Counted from the first letter of the stretch, positions 11,760 to 24,060 are shown. The stretch: DNA of 64,000 nt from Aegilops tauschii subsp. strangulata (GCF_002575655.3 NC_053040.3:152521148-152585147), one strand, 5' to 3'. Numbers and translations are program-made. The notes: generated by a model from the sequence alone, not told the origin.

Positions 11760-12430
11760 CTCCTCCACCCATTTTACAGTTAGCTGTATGCACATATGTA
11801 TCGCTACCTTTTGATGTTCAATAAAGACAGCAGGACCCCTGAACGACACTCGCGGGCTACCTTTTCCTATCAACTATTGTGTCTCGCACACCCTTGTGAT
11901 TTTTTGCCCTCCACCGCTGGGTCGGCCCGTCCGGCTCGGGGCCTTGGGGGCTAGCCGGCTTGGCCGTGCTCCGATGTCTCCCTTAGCCCATTTCGGCGTG
12001 TCCGAGTCGCCACGGCCCTTTCCTTCGCCTAAAACATAGTCCGGCTTCGGCTGTTCGGCCGGCAAGAACCACGGGCCAAAGCGCCAGCACAGGGATCCGC
12101 TAAGTCGGGTCGGCTGGATCGGTCAATCCGGCACCACCGCACTAAGTTGCCGCACGACTAGCTGCGCGCCAGCCGGCGTCGTCGGCTGCCGCCAGCCGAC
12201 CCAGTGGATGTTTCGCTAGCGCTCAATGTTTGAAAAAGCTTAAGTACTGCGCACTACTTCCCAAGGCCGAACTCCTTGTCACAGACCAGAACCCGGCTGC
12301 TTGACTCGCGGGGAGGAAGCCCAAAAAAGGAGCGGGCAAGAAAAAACCTAAGAACGGAAAGCACAAGCGCAAATACTCACAAAATATTTACATTAAAAAG
12401 ATAAAGGCCCATGGCCAGAGTTCATTACTT
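11760..12430. other. Spacer between integrase and antisense gene of the Tat-type element
   Basis: No coding sequence is supported. AATAAA at about 11820 could serve as a polyadenylation signal for the sense transcript. The rest is GC-rich with repeated GCCGGC-like words and probably contains the 3' untranslated part of the antisense gene. Confidence 0.5.
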
Positions 12431-12930
12431 CCCCCCTACGCCCCTAGTGGGTGGACCTGTTGCTTAACAAAGTTCAAAATAAAGATAAAAAGTAGGACGC
12501 CTTTAGACAGCAGCCGCGTCGGGTTCCGCGACCACCGGCTCCTCCGCGGCGGCCTCCAGGTCCGCCGAGGTGCCGGTGTCGTCCAGCCCGGTATCTTCAT
12601 CCGCGTAGGGACCCGACTCTTCGGATCTGCCCGTCGGGTCGTTGAGCGCCAGGCCGAAGTTGTCGGCCGGCACCTTCCCGCCGTCATCCGTTCGTTCCAC
12701 CTAGAACTCATCATGTGTGGCGAATGAGGCGAGGTAGCTGGCCCGCGCGGCAATCCGGCCCGCCTCCGCCTCCAGCTGGGCCTCTGCACCAGCTCGCTGG
12801 GCCACCAGCTGGTTTAGGTTCAGGCTTAGGTACCAAAACATGACGAAGCGCAGCGCCAAGTCTGCGCCGGCACGAGCCGCGGAGACGCGCCATGCGTGGA
12901 GCCGCGCCAGTCCGTCTTCCAGCCAGCGCG

Positions 12931-14583
12931 TGCTACTTCTTGAGCTTGCATTGGTTTTTCCCTTGAAGAGGAAAGGGTGATCCAACAAAGTAGAGATAAG
13001 TGTTTCCCTCATTTAGAGAACCAAGGTATCAATCCAGTAGGAGACAACGCACAAATCACCAATACCTGCACAAACAATCAAACAACTTGCACCCAATGCG
13101 ATAAAGGGGTTGTCAGTCCCTTCACAGTCACTTGCAAAAGTGAGATCTGATAGAGATAGATGAAACTAAAGAAAAGATAAAGTAAATATTTTTGGTATTT
13201 TTGGTTTATGGATTGGAAAGTAAAAGATTGCAAAATAGTAGATCGAAAACTTATATGATGGAAAATAGACCCGGGGGGGCATAGGTTTCACTAGAGGCTT
13301 CTCTCAAGATAGCAAATAATACAGTTGGTGAACAAATTACTGTCGAGCAATTGATAGAAAAGCGCAAAGTTATGACGATATATAAGGCAATGATTATGAC
13401 ATATAGGCATCACGTCCGTGTCAAGTAGACCAAAACGATTCTGCATCTACTACTATTACTCCACACATCGACCGACTCCTGCCTGCATCTAGAGTATTAA
13501 GTTCATGAAGAACAGAGTAATGGATTAAGTAAGATGACATGATGTAGAGGAATAAACTCAAGCAATATGATGTAAACCCCATCTTTTTATCCTCGATGGC
13601 AACAATACAATACGTGCCTTGCTACCCCTACTGTCACTGGGAAAGGACACCGCAAGATTGAACCCAAAGCTAAGAACTTCTACCATTGCAAGGAAAACCA
13701 ATCTAGTTGGCCAAACCAAACCGATAGTTCGAAGAGAATTACAAAGATATCAAATCATGCATAAAAGATTTCAGAGAAGATTCAAATAATATACATAGAT
13801 TAGCTGATCATAAATCCACGATTCATCGGATCTCGACAAACACACCGTAAAAGAAGATTACATCGGATAGATCTCCAAGAACATCAAGGAGAACATGGTA
13901 TTGAGAATCAAAGACAGAGAAGAATACATCTAGATACTAGCTATGGACCAGTAGGTCTGAGGTATACTACTCACGCTTCATCGGAAGGGCAATAGAGTTG
14001 ATTTAGAAGCCCTCCATGATCGAATCCCCCTCTGGCGGGATGCCGGAAAAGGCCCCAAGATGGGGTCTCACGGGAACAGAAGGTTGCGGCGGTGGAAAAG
14101 TGTTTTCGTGGATGCTTATGGTGGTTTGGGAATGTATGTGAATATATAGGACGAAGAATTAGGTCAGGAGAGTCACGAGGGGCCCACAAGGGAGGAGTGC
14201 GCGCCCTACCCCCTTGTGGCCGCCTCGTGGCTCTTCCGACTTGATCTCCAAGTCTCCTAGGTGTCTTCTGGTCCAAGAAAAATCATCGCGAAGGTTTTAT
14301 TCTGTTTGGACTCCGTTTGGTATTCCTTTTCTGCGAAACTCAAAAACAAGGGGAAAGCAGAAACTGGCACTAGGCTCTAGGTTAACAGGTTAGTCCCAAA
14401 AATAATTCTCCCTCCGTCCCATAATATAGAACGTTTTTTGACACTAGGGTAGTGTCAAAAAACGTCTTACATTATGGGACGGAGGGAGTATAAAATAGCA
14501 TATTAATGCATATAAAACATCCAAAATAGATAATATAATAGCATGGAACAATCAAAAATTATAGATACGTTGGAGATGTATCA
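12931..14583 (-). mobile_element. Solo LTR, minus orientation, with perfect 5-bp target duplication
   Basis: On the minus strand it starts TGATACATCTCCAACGTATC and ends CAAGAAGTAGCA. It is flanked by GCGCG at 12926-12930 and again at 14584-14588. There is no internal domain, so it is the product of recombination between two LTRs. I recognise the sequence type as a very common Triticeae Gypsy LTR, probably Athila lineage, but do not assign a family name. Its small ORFs are chance ones. It sits in the last exon of the antisense Tat gene, and the reading frame can be followed on both sides. Confidence 0.9.
14408..14488. mobile_element. Stowaway-type MITE (Tc1/Mariner-like), about 81 bp
   Basis: The ends CTCCCTCCGTCCCATAAT and its inverse ATTATGGGACGGAGGGAG form a near-perfect hairpin with an inner TTTTTTGACACTA / TAGTGTCAAAAAA arm. 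TA follows on the right; the left flank reads TT, so one TA target base has changed. This is the classic Triticeae mini-element of this family. It is non-coding and nested in the solo LTR. Confidence 0.92.
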
Positions 14584-15301
14584 GCGCGCCAACCGCGCGA
14601 AGCTGTCGGGCGCAACCGCGCCCGGCCAGAGGGCCGCCACCGTGCCCAACCCAGCCTTAGACAACCTTGTCGTCTGCTTGTCCAGGGTCGTTAGGCGAGC
14701 CTCGGTGGCGTGCATGATCTCCGGAAAGGTCCAGGCCGCGTACGAGTCGACTCCGGCACTCGCGTTCGCCTGGGTCGACCGATGGGTGCGCACGGGCTCG
14801 TCCGCCGTCTCCTACGTCTCCAGGAAGTACTCTGTGGAGTGAAGAAGGGAAACAGTCAGTCACGTAAAAATTCGGCCAGCTCCCAACCCGGCGAAATAAA
14901 TGAAGAAGCACTTACTAACGAGGAGCTCGTCCAGATGTTGTGCCTCGCACAACATACCATGTCACTCCAAGTCCCATCCGCGGCCGCGGGCTTTGAGCAC
15001 CTTCTCGAGCTGGACGCACTTGTCAACGTCCGCCTTCAGCTCTTCGTCTTTCATGACGGCCGCCTTCCCGTGCTCTTCCTTTAGCCGGATGAGCTCCGCC
15101 GGGTGGGCCTCTGTCGCCTTGGCGGCCTCCGCCTTCAGCCGCTCCACCTCAGCCCGGAGCTGGCCGTTGTTGGTGGCTGCTTGGTCGCGCTGCTGGCCAG
15201 CTTCGACCAGCCGGATTCGGAGATCCGGCACCTCGGCCGCGGTGGCTTCGCTGTGAAGCTTCAAGTCAGATGACGGAAGAAAATAAGAAAAACACTTTAA
15301 G

Positions 15302-15621
15302 ATTCGACCCAACTATTTCATAGTTGGCCCGAATCTCGGGGGCTACACCCAGTGGGTGCGCTAGCGCGCCCCCACTAAGAGCATGCAAGACATACCTTTA
15401 GCAAGACAGAGTTCCTCCTCCTTGGTGGAAAGTTGCGCCTTCACCTCGCGGTGTTTCTCCAGAAGCCGGTTATGGATGCCGACTCGGAGGCTGTCCAGGT
15501 GCTGCAGGAAAGCAAGGATTAATGAAAACCACAAAGACATTTTAATATTTGACCCAACTACTTCATAGTTGGCCGAAATCTCGGGGGCTACACCCAGTGG
15601 GTGCGCTAGCGCGCCTCCACT
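15302..15621. repeat. 75-bp direct repeat (15302-15376 and 15547-15621)
   Basis: Both copies contain GACCCAACTA, CTCGGGGGCTACACCCAGTG and GTGCGCTAGCGCGCC. They lie in what appear to be introns of the antisense Tat gene. GCTAGCGC is palindromic. A role in splicing or RNA structure is possible but not shown. Confidence 0.7.
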
Positions 15622-17967
15622 GACCAACCACAAAGACAAGTCAAGATAAGAAAAACTCACAATCACGGAGCGCTCCAGCTCCCGCGCCCACTCCAGCTCG
15701 CTCTGGGCAAAGGCATGAAGCTGGTCCGCACGCCCACGAAGGTGCTGGCGCACGGCGTCCATTGCCACCTCCTCCTGCGTGCGTGGCCCAGCGACGAATC
15801 CGCTGGACCTGGCTCGGGGCTGCTGCGACCCGGCGACAGGGCCGCTTCCCGGTGCTTGCTCCGGGTTCACGACAACATGCGATGGCGGGACCGCCAAGGC
15901 ACGCTCGCCTCCCGCTGGCTCCTCCGTAGCCGGCGTCGACTCCGGCGCTCTGGACAGGGTCGCCTGTGGCACGCCGTCCGAGGCGGTGTCCCCCTCACGA
16001 CCGGCTCCCACGTCCCCTGTCGGCTCGGCCGAGTCGTTCCGGCGAGAGGTGGCGAAGACCATCTCGTAGTCACCATCACCCGCCACCGGCTGCTCCTTTG
16101 AGTCGCGCCCCTCCACTGCCCACCCATCTGGGTCGTGCCAGACGTTCTGCTGGGGCTCGATGACGGTCTCGGCCGGCACCGTACCCTCCACCTTCTCCGG
16201 CCTGGCCGAGCCCGCGGTGGCCTGCCCACTCGCCCCGGCGGCCCTCGCCCACCCCGGGCCGAGGCCTCCTCCGCCGCCCTGGCGGCCGCCACCTCCTCCT
16301 CCAAGGCCTTATTCTGGCCCCACCATGCGACGCGCTCAGTATCCTCTGGGTCCAGGCCGAGGTCTTCCTCGGACAAGTTCTCCGCCCGATGAATGGTGCT
16401 GCTCCGGCTCCTCTGGAACACGGGGTTGGTCCCCGCCGCGGCCGCCATGGCGGCTAGCGCCAAGTCAAGGGGCATCCTGCGCATCGCAAAGAAAGCATGA
16501 GAAGAGTGCGACCAAGCAGCAAGCAGAAATCAGCAAAGGAAAGTTACCTAATCACCGTCGTGATGGCCCGCTTTGGCGACGCGACCAGGATGACCCGGCG
16601 CGCCTTCTTGGCGGTGGTCTTGCCGCGCGCGGGTGACGCCTTCCCCATGCGTTTTGACGTCGGCTTTGGCGGCACTGTGTCCTTCCCATGTGGCCGGCTT
16701 GCCGCAACCGGCCCACGGGACGACCCGGCCCCGGCCTCAGTCGTCTTCTTCAGCTTCCTTGGGGGGTCGACGCTGCCGTCTCCTCCCCCCGTCGGCGCTG
16801 CATCACCAATGAGCATCAGGCTCTCCTCATCATCGTCCGGCTAGTTTCGCAAGAGGTCTGGGTGCTTAGACTTACCCACGCGACGCGTGCACGGCTTCAG
16901 TACCACCGCTTGCGCTTCAGCTGGCTCCGGTTTCTCGGTGAAGGACTTCGTCCCCTCCGAACCGGTTTGCTCGGCGGCTTGTACCTGCGTCCGCGTTATG
17001 TCACGCATTTGTTTGATGGCGTTCAGCAGCACCTCTCTCGTCGCATCAGGTAGGAGAAGAAGCCCGAACATTGCAATGTATGGGGAGCAAGGACTCACCG
17101 TCGGCGCCATGTTCGCTTCGTTGTAGTGTGTGTTCCTGAAGCGCCAGTCAGCAAGCATCCCGGCCTTTGAGATGTTGTTGACCCAGTCGGTGACCTGCTC
17201 CAGCGACAGCCTGGCGAGCAACATCCGGGTGGGATCCCGTCGATCCCCATTTGGTCGATGATGTGCACATGGCGTTGCAGCGGCAGCACCCGACGTGCAA
17301 TGAAGGTAGCGACTAGATCCGTCCCTTTGAGCCCCTCCCGTGCTGTCAACTCTGCAACTCGGTTGCTCAGGTTCAGCACCTCCTATGCCGGGTTCTTGGG
17401 GCAGTAGTTTCAATTGGTCTTGGCCTGCAGCTTCTCGTCGATGAACGGCAGGAGGTTGATGCGCTTCACGCCGAGGTTGTGGACATAGAAGAACGAGTTC
17501 TACCATTTTTGGCAGAATCCTCCAGCGGCATCTTGGGGCACACCCCGTTCGGCCGGGTCGAGATGACGGCGGCTCCGTAGACGAACATCACGCCAGCCGA
17601 CGGCCCCTGCTGCTTCAAGAAGAAGAAGCGGACCCACAGATCTATGCTGGGCTCCACGCCAAGGTAGCCCTCGCATAGGGTGACAAAGCCGAAGAACTGC
17701 AGCACCGTGTTTGCACCCAAGTGGTGCGGCTACAGCCCGAAGAAATCGAGGAAGGAGCGGAAAATCACTCGCGGGGAGGCCAAGTCTGCGGTTGAAGTGG
17801 GAGAGAAAGACCACACGCTCGGTCCCCTCTAGTCGCGCCACCGTCTCGTTTCCCGCCGCGCGCGCGGCCACCTCTGTCGCCGGCGGCAGCCGCTTGGTGT
17901 CGTGCAAGTACTGGATGTCTGCCTCCATGGTCTCGGACCCCTCCCATGACCCTTTGGGCCGCGTCAT

Positions 17968-18643
17968 AAGCGGAGATGGATGGGAGTGAGAAGTGCGTCA
18001 GCGGGCAAGAAGTCAAGGCAGCCGCTAGTTGCTGCAGGGTGGCGGCGGAGCGCTGCTTGGTGGCGGCGGAGCGATACGGCGGGAGATGGGCTCGAGAGTT
18101 TGAGGAGGAGAAGGAGAGCAAGATGAGGGGTGCGTGCGTGAGTGTTTCTGCCGCCCCCTCCCTCCGTTTTTGTAACCATGGTGTAGGCGTGGGGCAGTGG
18201 GATCAGCTGCACCCACGATTCCACTTCCCCGCATTATGTGGGCACGTTTCCCCCACGACTTGATTGCTTGGAGAAGCACAACCGTCTACGACGGCCACAA
18301 TAAATCCCCACGCGTGGACCGAGGGCGTGGCGGGGCGGGGCCCAGCCCACTGTTGCGTCCCATCGCGCGCGTGGTTTGGCAGGGCCTCGCCGGCCACTGT
18401 TCACCATGTGGCGCTCGCATCGGGCCGTGGCAGGCATGTCCCTTCCCCTCCAAGACTCGGCGGGCGCCTCGCTTTCCCGCCCGAGCCAAAGTGCCGCGAT
18501 CCGGCTCCCAGAAGCCGGCAGACGGTGGGTGTTGCCGGACCCGGTGGCCACAAGCTTCATCGACCCAGCCGCTTTCTCAAGGGGGTGAAAGTGCGAAGGC
18601 CCCCTACTTGAAGCCGGCGAGCCTTCACAGCTTCGGGGACTAC
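17968..18643. other. Upstream region of the antisense gene and polypurine region of the Tat-type element
   Basis: There is no supported coding sequence. On the minus strand this would be promoter and 5' untranslated region of the antisense gene. On the plus strand its end, with AGCTTCGGGGACTAC just before TGTCAAGG, fits a polypurine-like site next to the LTR. Open frames on both strands follow the high GC content. Confidence 0.5.
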
Positions 18644-19472
18644 TGTCAAGGGATGGACCCTGCCGGGCAGGCAACGGAACCCGGATACTTTCAAAAACAT
18701 CAGGGCTAGCAACGCCCCTCAATCCGGCTTGCCCCCTGGCCGGCGTCCCAGCGCAACCCGGCCGGCCGGCTGGCGCATGCCGGCCGGTTTCCAGAAGACG
18801 GCCTCCATCGACAAGTGAGCATGGCTACAGTGCGCACCCTTTATGCCGGCCCCGGCGGGCGTGGCTGTCGTGCCGACCAAGCCACCGCCTGGGGCGGGAG
18901 GCGTCTTGGAGGCGCATCCCTGTAGCAAGGCGGCATAGATGTCCCATGATGTCCCACGGCTTGCCAACAGTACCCAGTAGCCGGCCTTACCCGCACCTGG
19001 CGGCCCCGGTCTGACCCGCACCTGACGAACCCGGCAGACCTGGTGTCCCGGCGGCCCCCACTGCCGGCTCCCAGACATCGACACCAGGGCCCCGCGCCCA
19101 TGTATCTTTACCATTGTAACCCTGGGGGTCGGCCTATAAGACCCCCAAGAGGCCTCCATGCATGAGGCGATCACTAGTTAACTCTTTAGCCACACACACA
19201 TACACATCCACCCACTCAGAGAAGGAGCAGCCTATGCACTCGCCTGCCTTCCTTCCTCCCCAAAACAGCTCTAGGAGCAAGCATGTATCATCATCATATA
19301 AACCACCCTCTGTAGGACTAGGGGTATTATCTCTCCGGAGAGCCTCGAACCTGGGTACGTCTTGTGTCTCACGCTCGCTCATACCAACCTCGCCTCTGGA
19401 GCCCACCGGTGGCCTCTTGCCTGTTCCTCTCTTTAGCCATCCCATGGCATCTGCTGTGAGCTCACCTCAACA
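18644..19472 (+). repeat. 3' LTR of the Tat-type element
   Basis: It starts TGTCAAGGGATGGACC and ends about CTCAACA. It has a TATA-like GCCTATAAGACCCC at about 19130 and leader-like text after it. The end is uncertain by a few bases because the partner LTR is not in the window. Confidence 0.75.
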
Positions 19473-20378
19473 CTAAAATAGGAGCACGGTCACTTAAAAT
19501 TATAGGAAGATTGAAAACATTTGTATTAGGAAAAAGATTGCACCACTTAGCATTAGCTAAACATCTATCTTCAAAGACATGAATTGAAGAAAAACGTGTG
19601 TTTCTCTAAGTAGACGCAGGACCACTGAACCCCATGTCCACAAGCCCACATTGCTTCATAAAATCATTGAAAGCACACATTTATAATTAACATTCGCAGA
19701 AGTGGTTTCCATATCACACGTGATATTGTTGAGGTGACCTAAACAAACTACTGGCTTGCCCATGTTTTCATACAAAAACTGGCGATATGTTCCCAAACCA
19801 CACGAGTACTGCGATGATGGGGATCCCCATAGGCACAAACTAGCACAAACTGAACATTAGTTGCTATATGTTGAACAAGTGCTAGAATAAGATATCTATT
19901 GGAGAACTATACTGGGAGGTGAAATTACTCAATCCACAATAGCCAAAGGCTCCCAGAAAGACATTTCGAAGGTACTACAAAACTACCATTTGAATTAAAA
20001 GTGAGCATTCACCTGGGAAGCAGCGCATTTACACGATCTAGTTTTAGAAACGAATGTTGCCTGAGCACCAGTGGAATACATCAATCTTTCTAGATACTCC
20101 ATTTTTCTAGAGTTGCCAAGATTTTAGCCCTTGCCCCTGCAATTCCATTCAACCAACTTCAAGACAACATTGGGAGGTGCCACCGTGCGGGAGTCACCAA
20201 TAGCGGGATCCAGCCCTCTCATTGAGGCTCCTAGAAGCAGGGCTACATCTACTTACTCATGGATGGGAGGAGATCCTGAAGGAGGTGGATGCAGTGGAAG
20301 GGAGGAGCGAAAAGGGAGGGGATACAACAGGGCTGGGTATGAAAGGTGAGGAGAGAGGCATCACAATAGGAGCAGGGT
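19473..20378. other. Unassigned sequence between LTRs
   Basis: I see no domain, no repeat structure and no convincing ORF. The base composition is lower in GC than in the flanking Tat element. It continues past the solo LTR at 20379-20828 into 20829-21082. On the minus strand the 20130-21050 part reads like a pyrimidine-rich leader, which may be old transposon or host intergenic DNA. Confidence 0.4.
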
Positions 20379-20828
20379 TGAGGGAGTCATGGACTAAGGG
20401 GTCCTTGGGGATGATGGCCCATTATACATGGGCCGGACTGGTTGTGACGTACTATGACAGGAGATCTATGAAGCCATGGTGTGCCCTCCAAGTCAAGAAG
20501 GTGGAATATCTCTTTTATTCCTTATTGTATTCTATCTCTGGTAACCCTAGCCCTATTGGTGTCTATATAAACCGAGGATTGTAGTCATTAGAGGGAAAGC
20601 TATCTTCATCCCCCGTAGCCTAGGGTTTAGCTCATACTGATCTCGAGGTAGATCTACTCTGTAAACCACTCTATACAATCAATACAATCAAGCAGGACAT
20701 AGGGTTTTACCTCTTCGAGAGGGCCCGAAACTGGTTAAACACTGTGTTCGTCGTCCCTTGTTACCCATCGATCCTGGATCCATAGCTCGGGACCCCTACC
20801 CCCAGGTCTGCCGATTTTGACACTGACA
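20379..20828 (+). mobile_element. Solo LTR of about 450 bp (TGAGGGAGTC type)
   Basis: It starts TGAGGGAGTCATGGAC and ends GATTTTGACACTGACA. Internal signals include TCTATATAAACC (about 20562, TATA-like) and a short leader with GCCTAGGGTTTAGC. The flanks AGGGT (left) and GGGGC (right) are only partly alike, so the target duplication is degraded or uncertain. No internal domain adjoins it. Confidence 0.8.
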
Positions 20829-21082
20829 GGGGCGGCTACAATCGCTGGCGAACAGAGTCAAGAGATCGGGAGGAACAGGAAGGAGCAAAGATACGGGAGG
20901 CTAGTACGAAGGAAGAGAGACCTCGGGATAGGGGAGATCAGATGGAAACAGAGAAGGGAGAGCGATGAGGGGTTCGGAGGGAGGAAACAGAAAATCTCTA
21001 ATCACCGGCATGTCACCATCATCGTCGCCATGGGCAAGTCATGCAGCCTTTGTAATACTATAGCAATGTAAGCCTCCTTACA
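20829..21082. other. Unassigned sequence between solo LTR and LINE
   Basis: Purine-rich plus strand with no supported gene. It seems to be the continuation of the sequence left of the solo LTR. Confidence 0.35.
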
Positions 21083-22713
21083 CTATACAATGTTATAGAG
21101 AGACGGATATTGTGTGGCTAAAGGCGTCTCACCATGTATCCCACCAGAATCTCGTCGAATTACCGTTTCCAATGATGAATTTAGTTCTATGGAAGAAAGC
21201 TCCTTCGTTGTCATCAACCCCTTCCAAAATGTTGAATCATTGGGTCTAACGGTAACCTGGGCCAAGGTCTCAGATTGTAGGTACTTATTATGTAAAATTT
21301 GTACTCATGTGCCTTCGGTCTCAACAGAAAGCTTGTACATCCATTTACTGAGTAGACATCTATTATTTACGTCTAAATTCTCAATCCCAAGACCACCCTA
21401 GTCCTTCGGCCTACAAATGATGTCCCATTTACTAAGCCTATATTTCCCCTTTATTTCATCAGACTACCAAAAGAATCAAGATCGATAAAAGTCCAACCTT
21501 TTCCGTACCACTACCGGTACTTCAAAGAAGGACAAAAGGAACATCGGCATACTCGCGAGCACTGAATTTATTAGTACGAGCCGACCTTCGTATGACATAA
21601 GCTTACCCTTCCAGCAACTTAGTTTCTTTTCAAATCGATCTTCAGTTCACTTCCACTCCTTGTTAGATAGCTTGCGGTGGTGAATTGGAATGCCTAGATA
21701 ACTAAACAATAGGGTACCCAGTTCACATCCAAACAATTGTTTATAAGCATCTTGTTCATCTTTGGCTCTCACAAAACAAAACAATTTGCTTTTCTTAAAA
21801 TTAATCTTCAAACCCAACAATTGTTTGAATAGGCATAACACAAGATTCATATTTCTAGCCTCTGCCAAATCTTGTTTCCATGAAGATAATGGTATGATCA
21901 GCATATTGTAGTCTAGACACCCCACCATCTACTTGATGTGGTACTAGTCCTCCTATTTGGCCTTCCTCTTTAGCTCTTCCTCTAAATATTGCCAACATAT
22001 CTGCTACTATGTTGAACAAGATAGGAGACATCGGGTCCCCCTGTCTTAGACCCTTGTGCGTCTGGAAGTAGTGACCTATGTCATCATTCACTTTAATCTC
22101 GACACTGCCTTTTTTGTACAAATGAATCGACTTGCTTCCTCCAAGAATCTCCAAGTCCCTTCATACGTAAGGCTTGCTAGAGGAATGGACATTTAACTTT
22201 ATCATACGCTTTTACGAAATCCACTTCGAAAATGACCCCATCCAGTTTCTTCGAGTGGATCTCACGGAGTGTTTCATGTAGGACAACCACACCCTCTAGT
22301 ATGTTTCTGCTCGGCATGAAAAGCCGTGTGAGTTGGTTGCACTACACTATGTGCAATCCGCGTCAGTCGGTCCGTCCCAACTTTGTTAAAAAAATTAAAG
22401 CTCACATTGAGCAGACAAATTGGTCGGAACTGCTCAATACGCATTGCCTCCTCCTTCTTTGGCAACAACATCATTGTCCCAAAGTTTAGGTGGAATAACT
22501 GCACATGGCCACAAAACAAGTCATGGAACGTTGGCACTAGGTCGCCTTTAATGATATGCCAACACTTTTTATAAATTCTGTTGGGAAGCCATCCGGTCCT
22601 GGTGTCTTATTATTCTTCATCTGCGGTATGTCCTCAAACACCTCTTTCTCCATGAATGGTGCAGATAAAATCTCATTCTCGTCTGTCCCGAGCTAAGGAA
22701 TATCCCCAACCAT
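21083..22713 (-). pseudogene. L1-type LINE, reverse transcriptase and downstream part, degenerate
   Basis: Reading the minus strand from 22713 leftwards gives ILSAPFMEKEVFEDIPQMKN, NKTPGPDGFPT, MLLPKKEEAM and FRPICLLNVSFNFFNKV (RT start). GLRQGDPMSPILFNI follows, then the catalytic block as YADH instead of YADD (about 21920). KINFKKSK and LGIPIHHRKLSNKEW come next. After the RT come WKGKLMSYEGRLVLINSVLA (about 21600), KWDIICRP and a C-terminal ETLAQVTVRPNDSTFWKGLM (about 21240) ending with YPSLYNIV (about 21085). Many stops and frameshifts make it non-functional. The 5' half of the same LINE is at 53294-54350, beyond the 30.6-kb CACTA insertion. Confidence 0.9.
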
Positions 22714-23340
22714 CACTGGTACACATCGGTCATATACAGACGGTTTTTAGCCCCTTTCCGCGACGGCATTTGGAACCGTCGCCTAGTGAGTGTGGGCGAT
22801 AGGGGGGGTCCTTCCCACACTACCCAGAAACCGTTGGGGACATGCCCTCCTGGCACACACGCTCGGCAAAATGAGGTTGTGTGCGACCGGCGAGCGCTCA
22901 AATACGGAAATACATACAGTAGAGCTAAAAAATACAATTATACAGGCGAAATTGTTTCCGGTCGCAAGTACATCCCACATAGTCAGTCCCCGCTAAACGT
23001 TTTCGTTTGTATGTACATCCCACACAGTCACTCCAAGGAAAACGTTTCCATTCATATTACATCACACACAATTTTTCCCATTAAATCGTTTGCGTTATTG
23101 AATGTATCACACACGGTCCGTAGAAGAAACTGTGTGGCAAAGGCTGTCCATCACACACAGTTTTTATGTGGTAAACATTTGCGCAAGGTGGCCTAACGCA
23201 AACAGTTTTCAAGAGAAAGTCGTGTGTGATTGTTCATTGATCCAACATGGTTTATTCCTAGAAACTGTGTGCGTTGTCTGAGGTCATCGCCCACGGTATT
23301 TTTTCAATAACCGTTTGCAATAGCAAAACCCAATTAGCAG
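22714..23340. repeat. Left subterminal region of the outer CACTA
   Basis: Repeated short words such as ACATCCCACACAGTC, TCACACACAG and AACCGTT are scattered over about 600 bases. In the CACTA class such subterminal repeats bind the transposase. The first 300 bases are closely similar to the left end of the inner CACTA at 24699. Confidence 0.8.
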
Positions 23341-23575
23341 GCTAATTCGCCATTAGCAAGCTAATAGCCCTGTTATTAATAATCCATTTATCAATCTAAT
23401 TGACCTTCATATTAAGCACATAATATATTTCATTTCCATATTAAGGAAGCAGAATTTCATAATTGAAATACATCAGAGTACAACATGATATAGCTTCAAC
23501 ACTCAGCTACCCCATTACACAACTACACCAGCACCAAGCTTCACATGCAACATGTAGAACCTTTTGAAATTAGCA

Positions 23576-24060
23576 TCACAGACGGTATATAGACAGATGC
23601 ATCTCATCTAGAAAAGTGCTAAAGAGGAACGTGAATATTGAGCCTTCATTCATGTTGAAGGTCTTTGCAACTTTAGGGCAGTGCGTGTGGATGATTGACC
23701 GTCCGTCCTTCGTCCTCTTCAGGAACACTTCAATATTGAACCGTGGGTGTTGTATGAAAACCTTCCTCGCCTCGTGACCATAGAGGTGGTTTGAGAGGTT
23801 TATCAGTGAACTTCTTTGGAAAGGCCTGAAAACAAGGATGTGCATAAATATCTTCTCTATATTGGAAATGGGGTAAAGGAATAAACAAAAGGCAAGGTAT
23901 AATAGTTAGTACCATCTTGTAGTGAACTGATGTCTTCTTCATTGTGCAGACAAAGATCTTGTTGTTTTTTGTCGCTAATTTCTTTATCCTAACAATCTTT
24001 CTGAGTTTCTTGATTTGATCGATATTCATGGACAACTCATTTCCCCATATGCAAAAAGGG
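23576..24060 (-). pseudogene. B3-like domain exons in the outer CACTA
   Basis: The last exon (from about 23850 to a stop at 23576) contains HLYGHEARKVFIQHPRFNIE, TKDGRSIIHTHCPKV and NEGSIFTFLF, ending in LSIYRL. This follows the B3 pattern: strand with 'h..r.v.i', then W/G-rich turn, helix, then 'eGs...F.f' and a final strand. An upstream exon (about 24035-23910) reads INIDQIKKLRKIVRIKKLA. The inner CACTA carries the homologous pair of exons at 34069-34620. The outer B3 gene's first exon is probably at 45423-45850, beyond the inner CACTA. B3 domains bind DNA in plant transcription factors; a role here is inferred. Similarity is weak by eye. Confidence 0.55.

Larger units (their letters stand above)
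12503..17967 (-). pseudogene. Antisense ORF of the Tat-type element (PF04195-like, coiled coil), degenerate
   Basis: Read from 17967 leftwards, the N-terminal part contains LPRFLR, then FFGFVTLCEGYLGVEPSIDL (about 17690-17630), a stretch typical of the plant 'putative gypsy type transposon' family (PF04195). GTDLVATFIARRVLPLQ follows near 17300 and DWVNNISKAGMLADWRF near 17170. Central segments (16544-16816, 15867-16484, 15640-16190) are charged, alanine- and proline-rich. A heptad-rich coiled coil lies at about 14962-15280. The C-terminal acidic tail ends at 12503. Introns seem to separate the pieces. Several frameshifts and stops are present, and a solo LTR at 12931-14583 interrupts the last exon. 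The protein's role is not known; the family is recognised only from its link to Tat elements. Confidence 0.75.
10814..19472 (+). mobile_element. 3' part of a Tat-lineage Ty3/Gypsy retrotransposon
   Basis: The visible parts are the integrase end on the plus strand, a spacer, a long antisense gene with the 'putative gypsy type transposon' domain (Pfam PF04195 type), a polypurine-like region and a 3' LTR from 18644. An antisense ORF between integrase and 3' LTR is a known trait of Tat/Retand-lineage elements. The upstream half (5' LTR, gag, protease, RT) would lie left of the window, because the Tekay-type element appears to have inserted inside the integrase. Confidence 0.82.

Noticed and set aside
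20131..20584. Overlapping plus-strand ORFs near the 450-bp solo LTR
   Set aside because: They cross the LTR boundary and have no recognisable domain.
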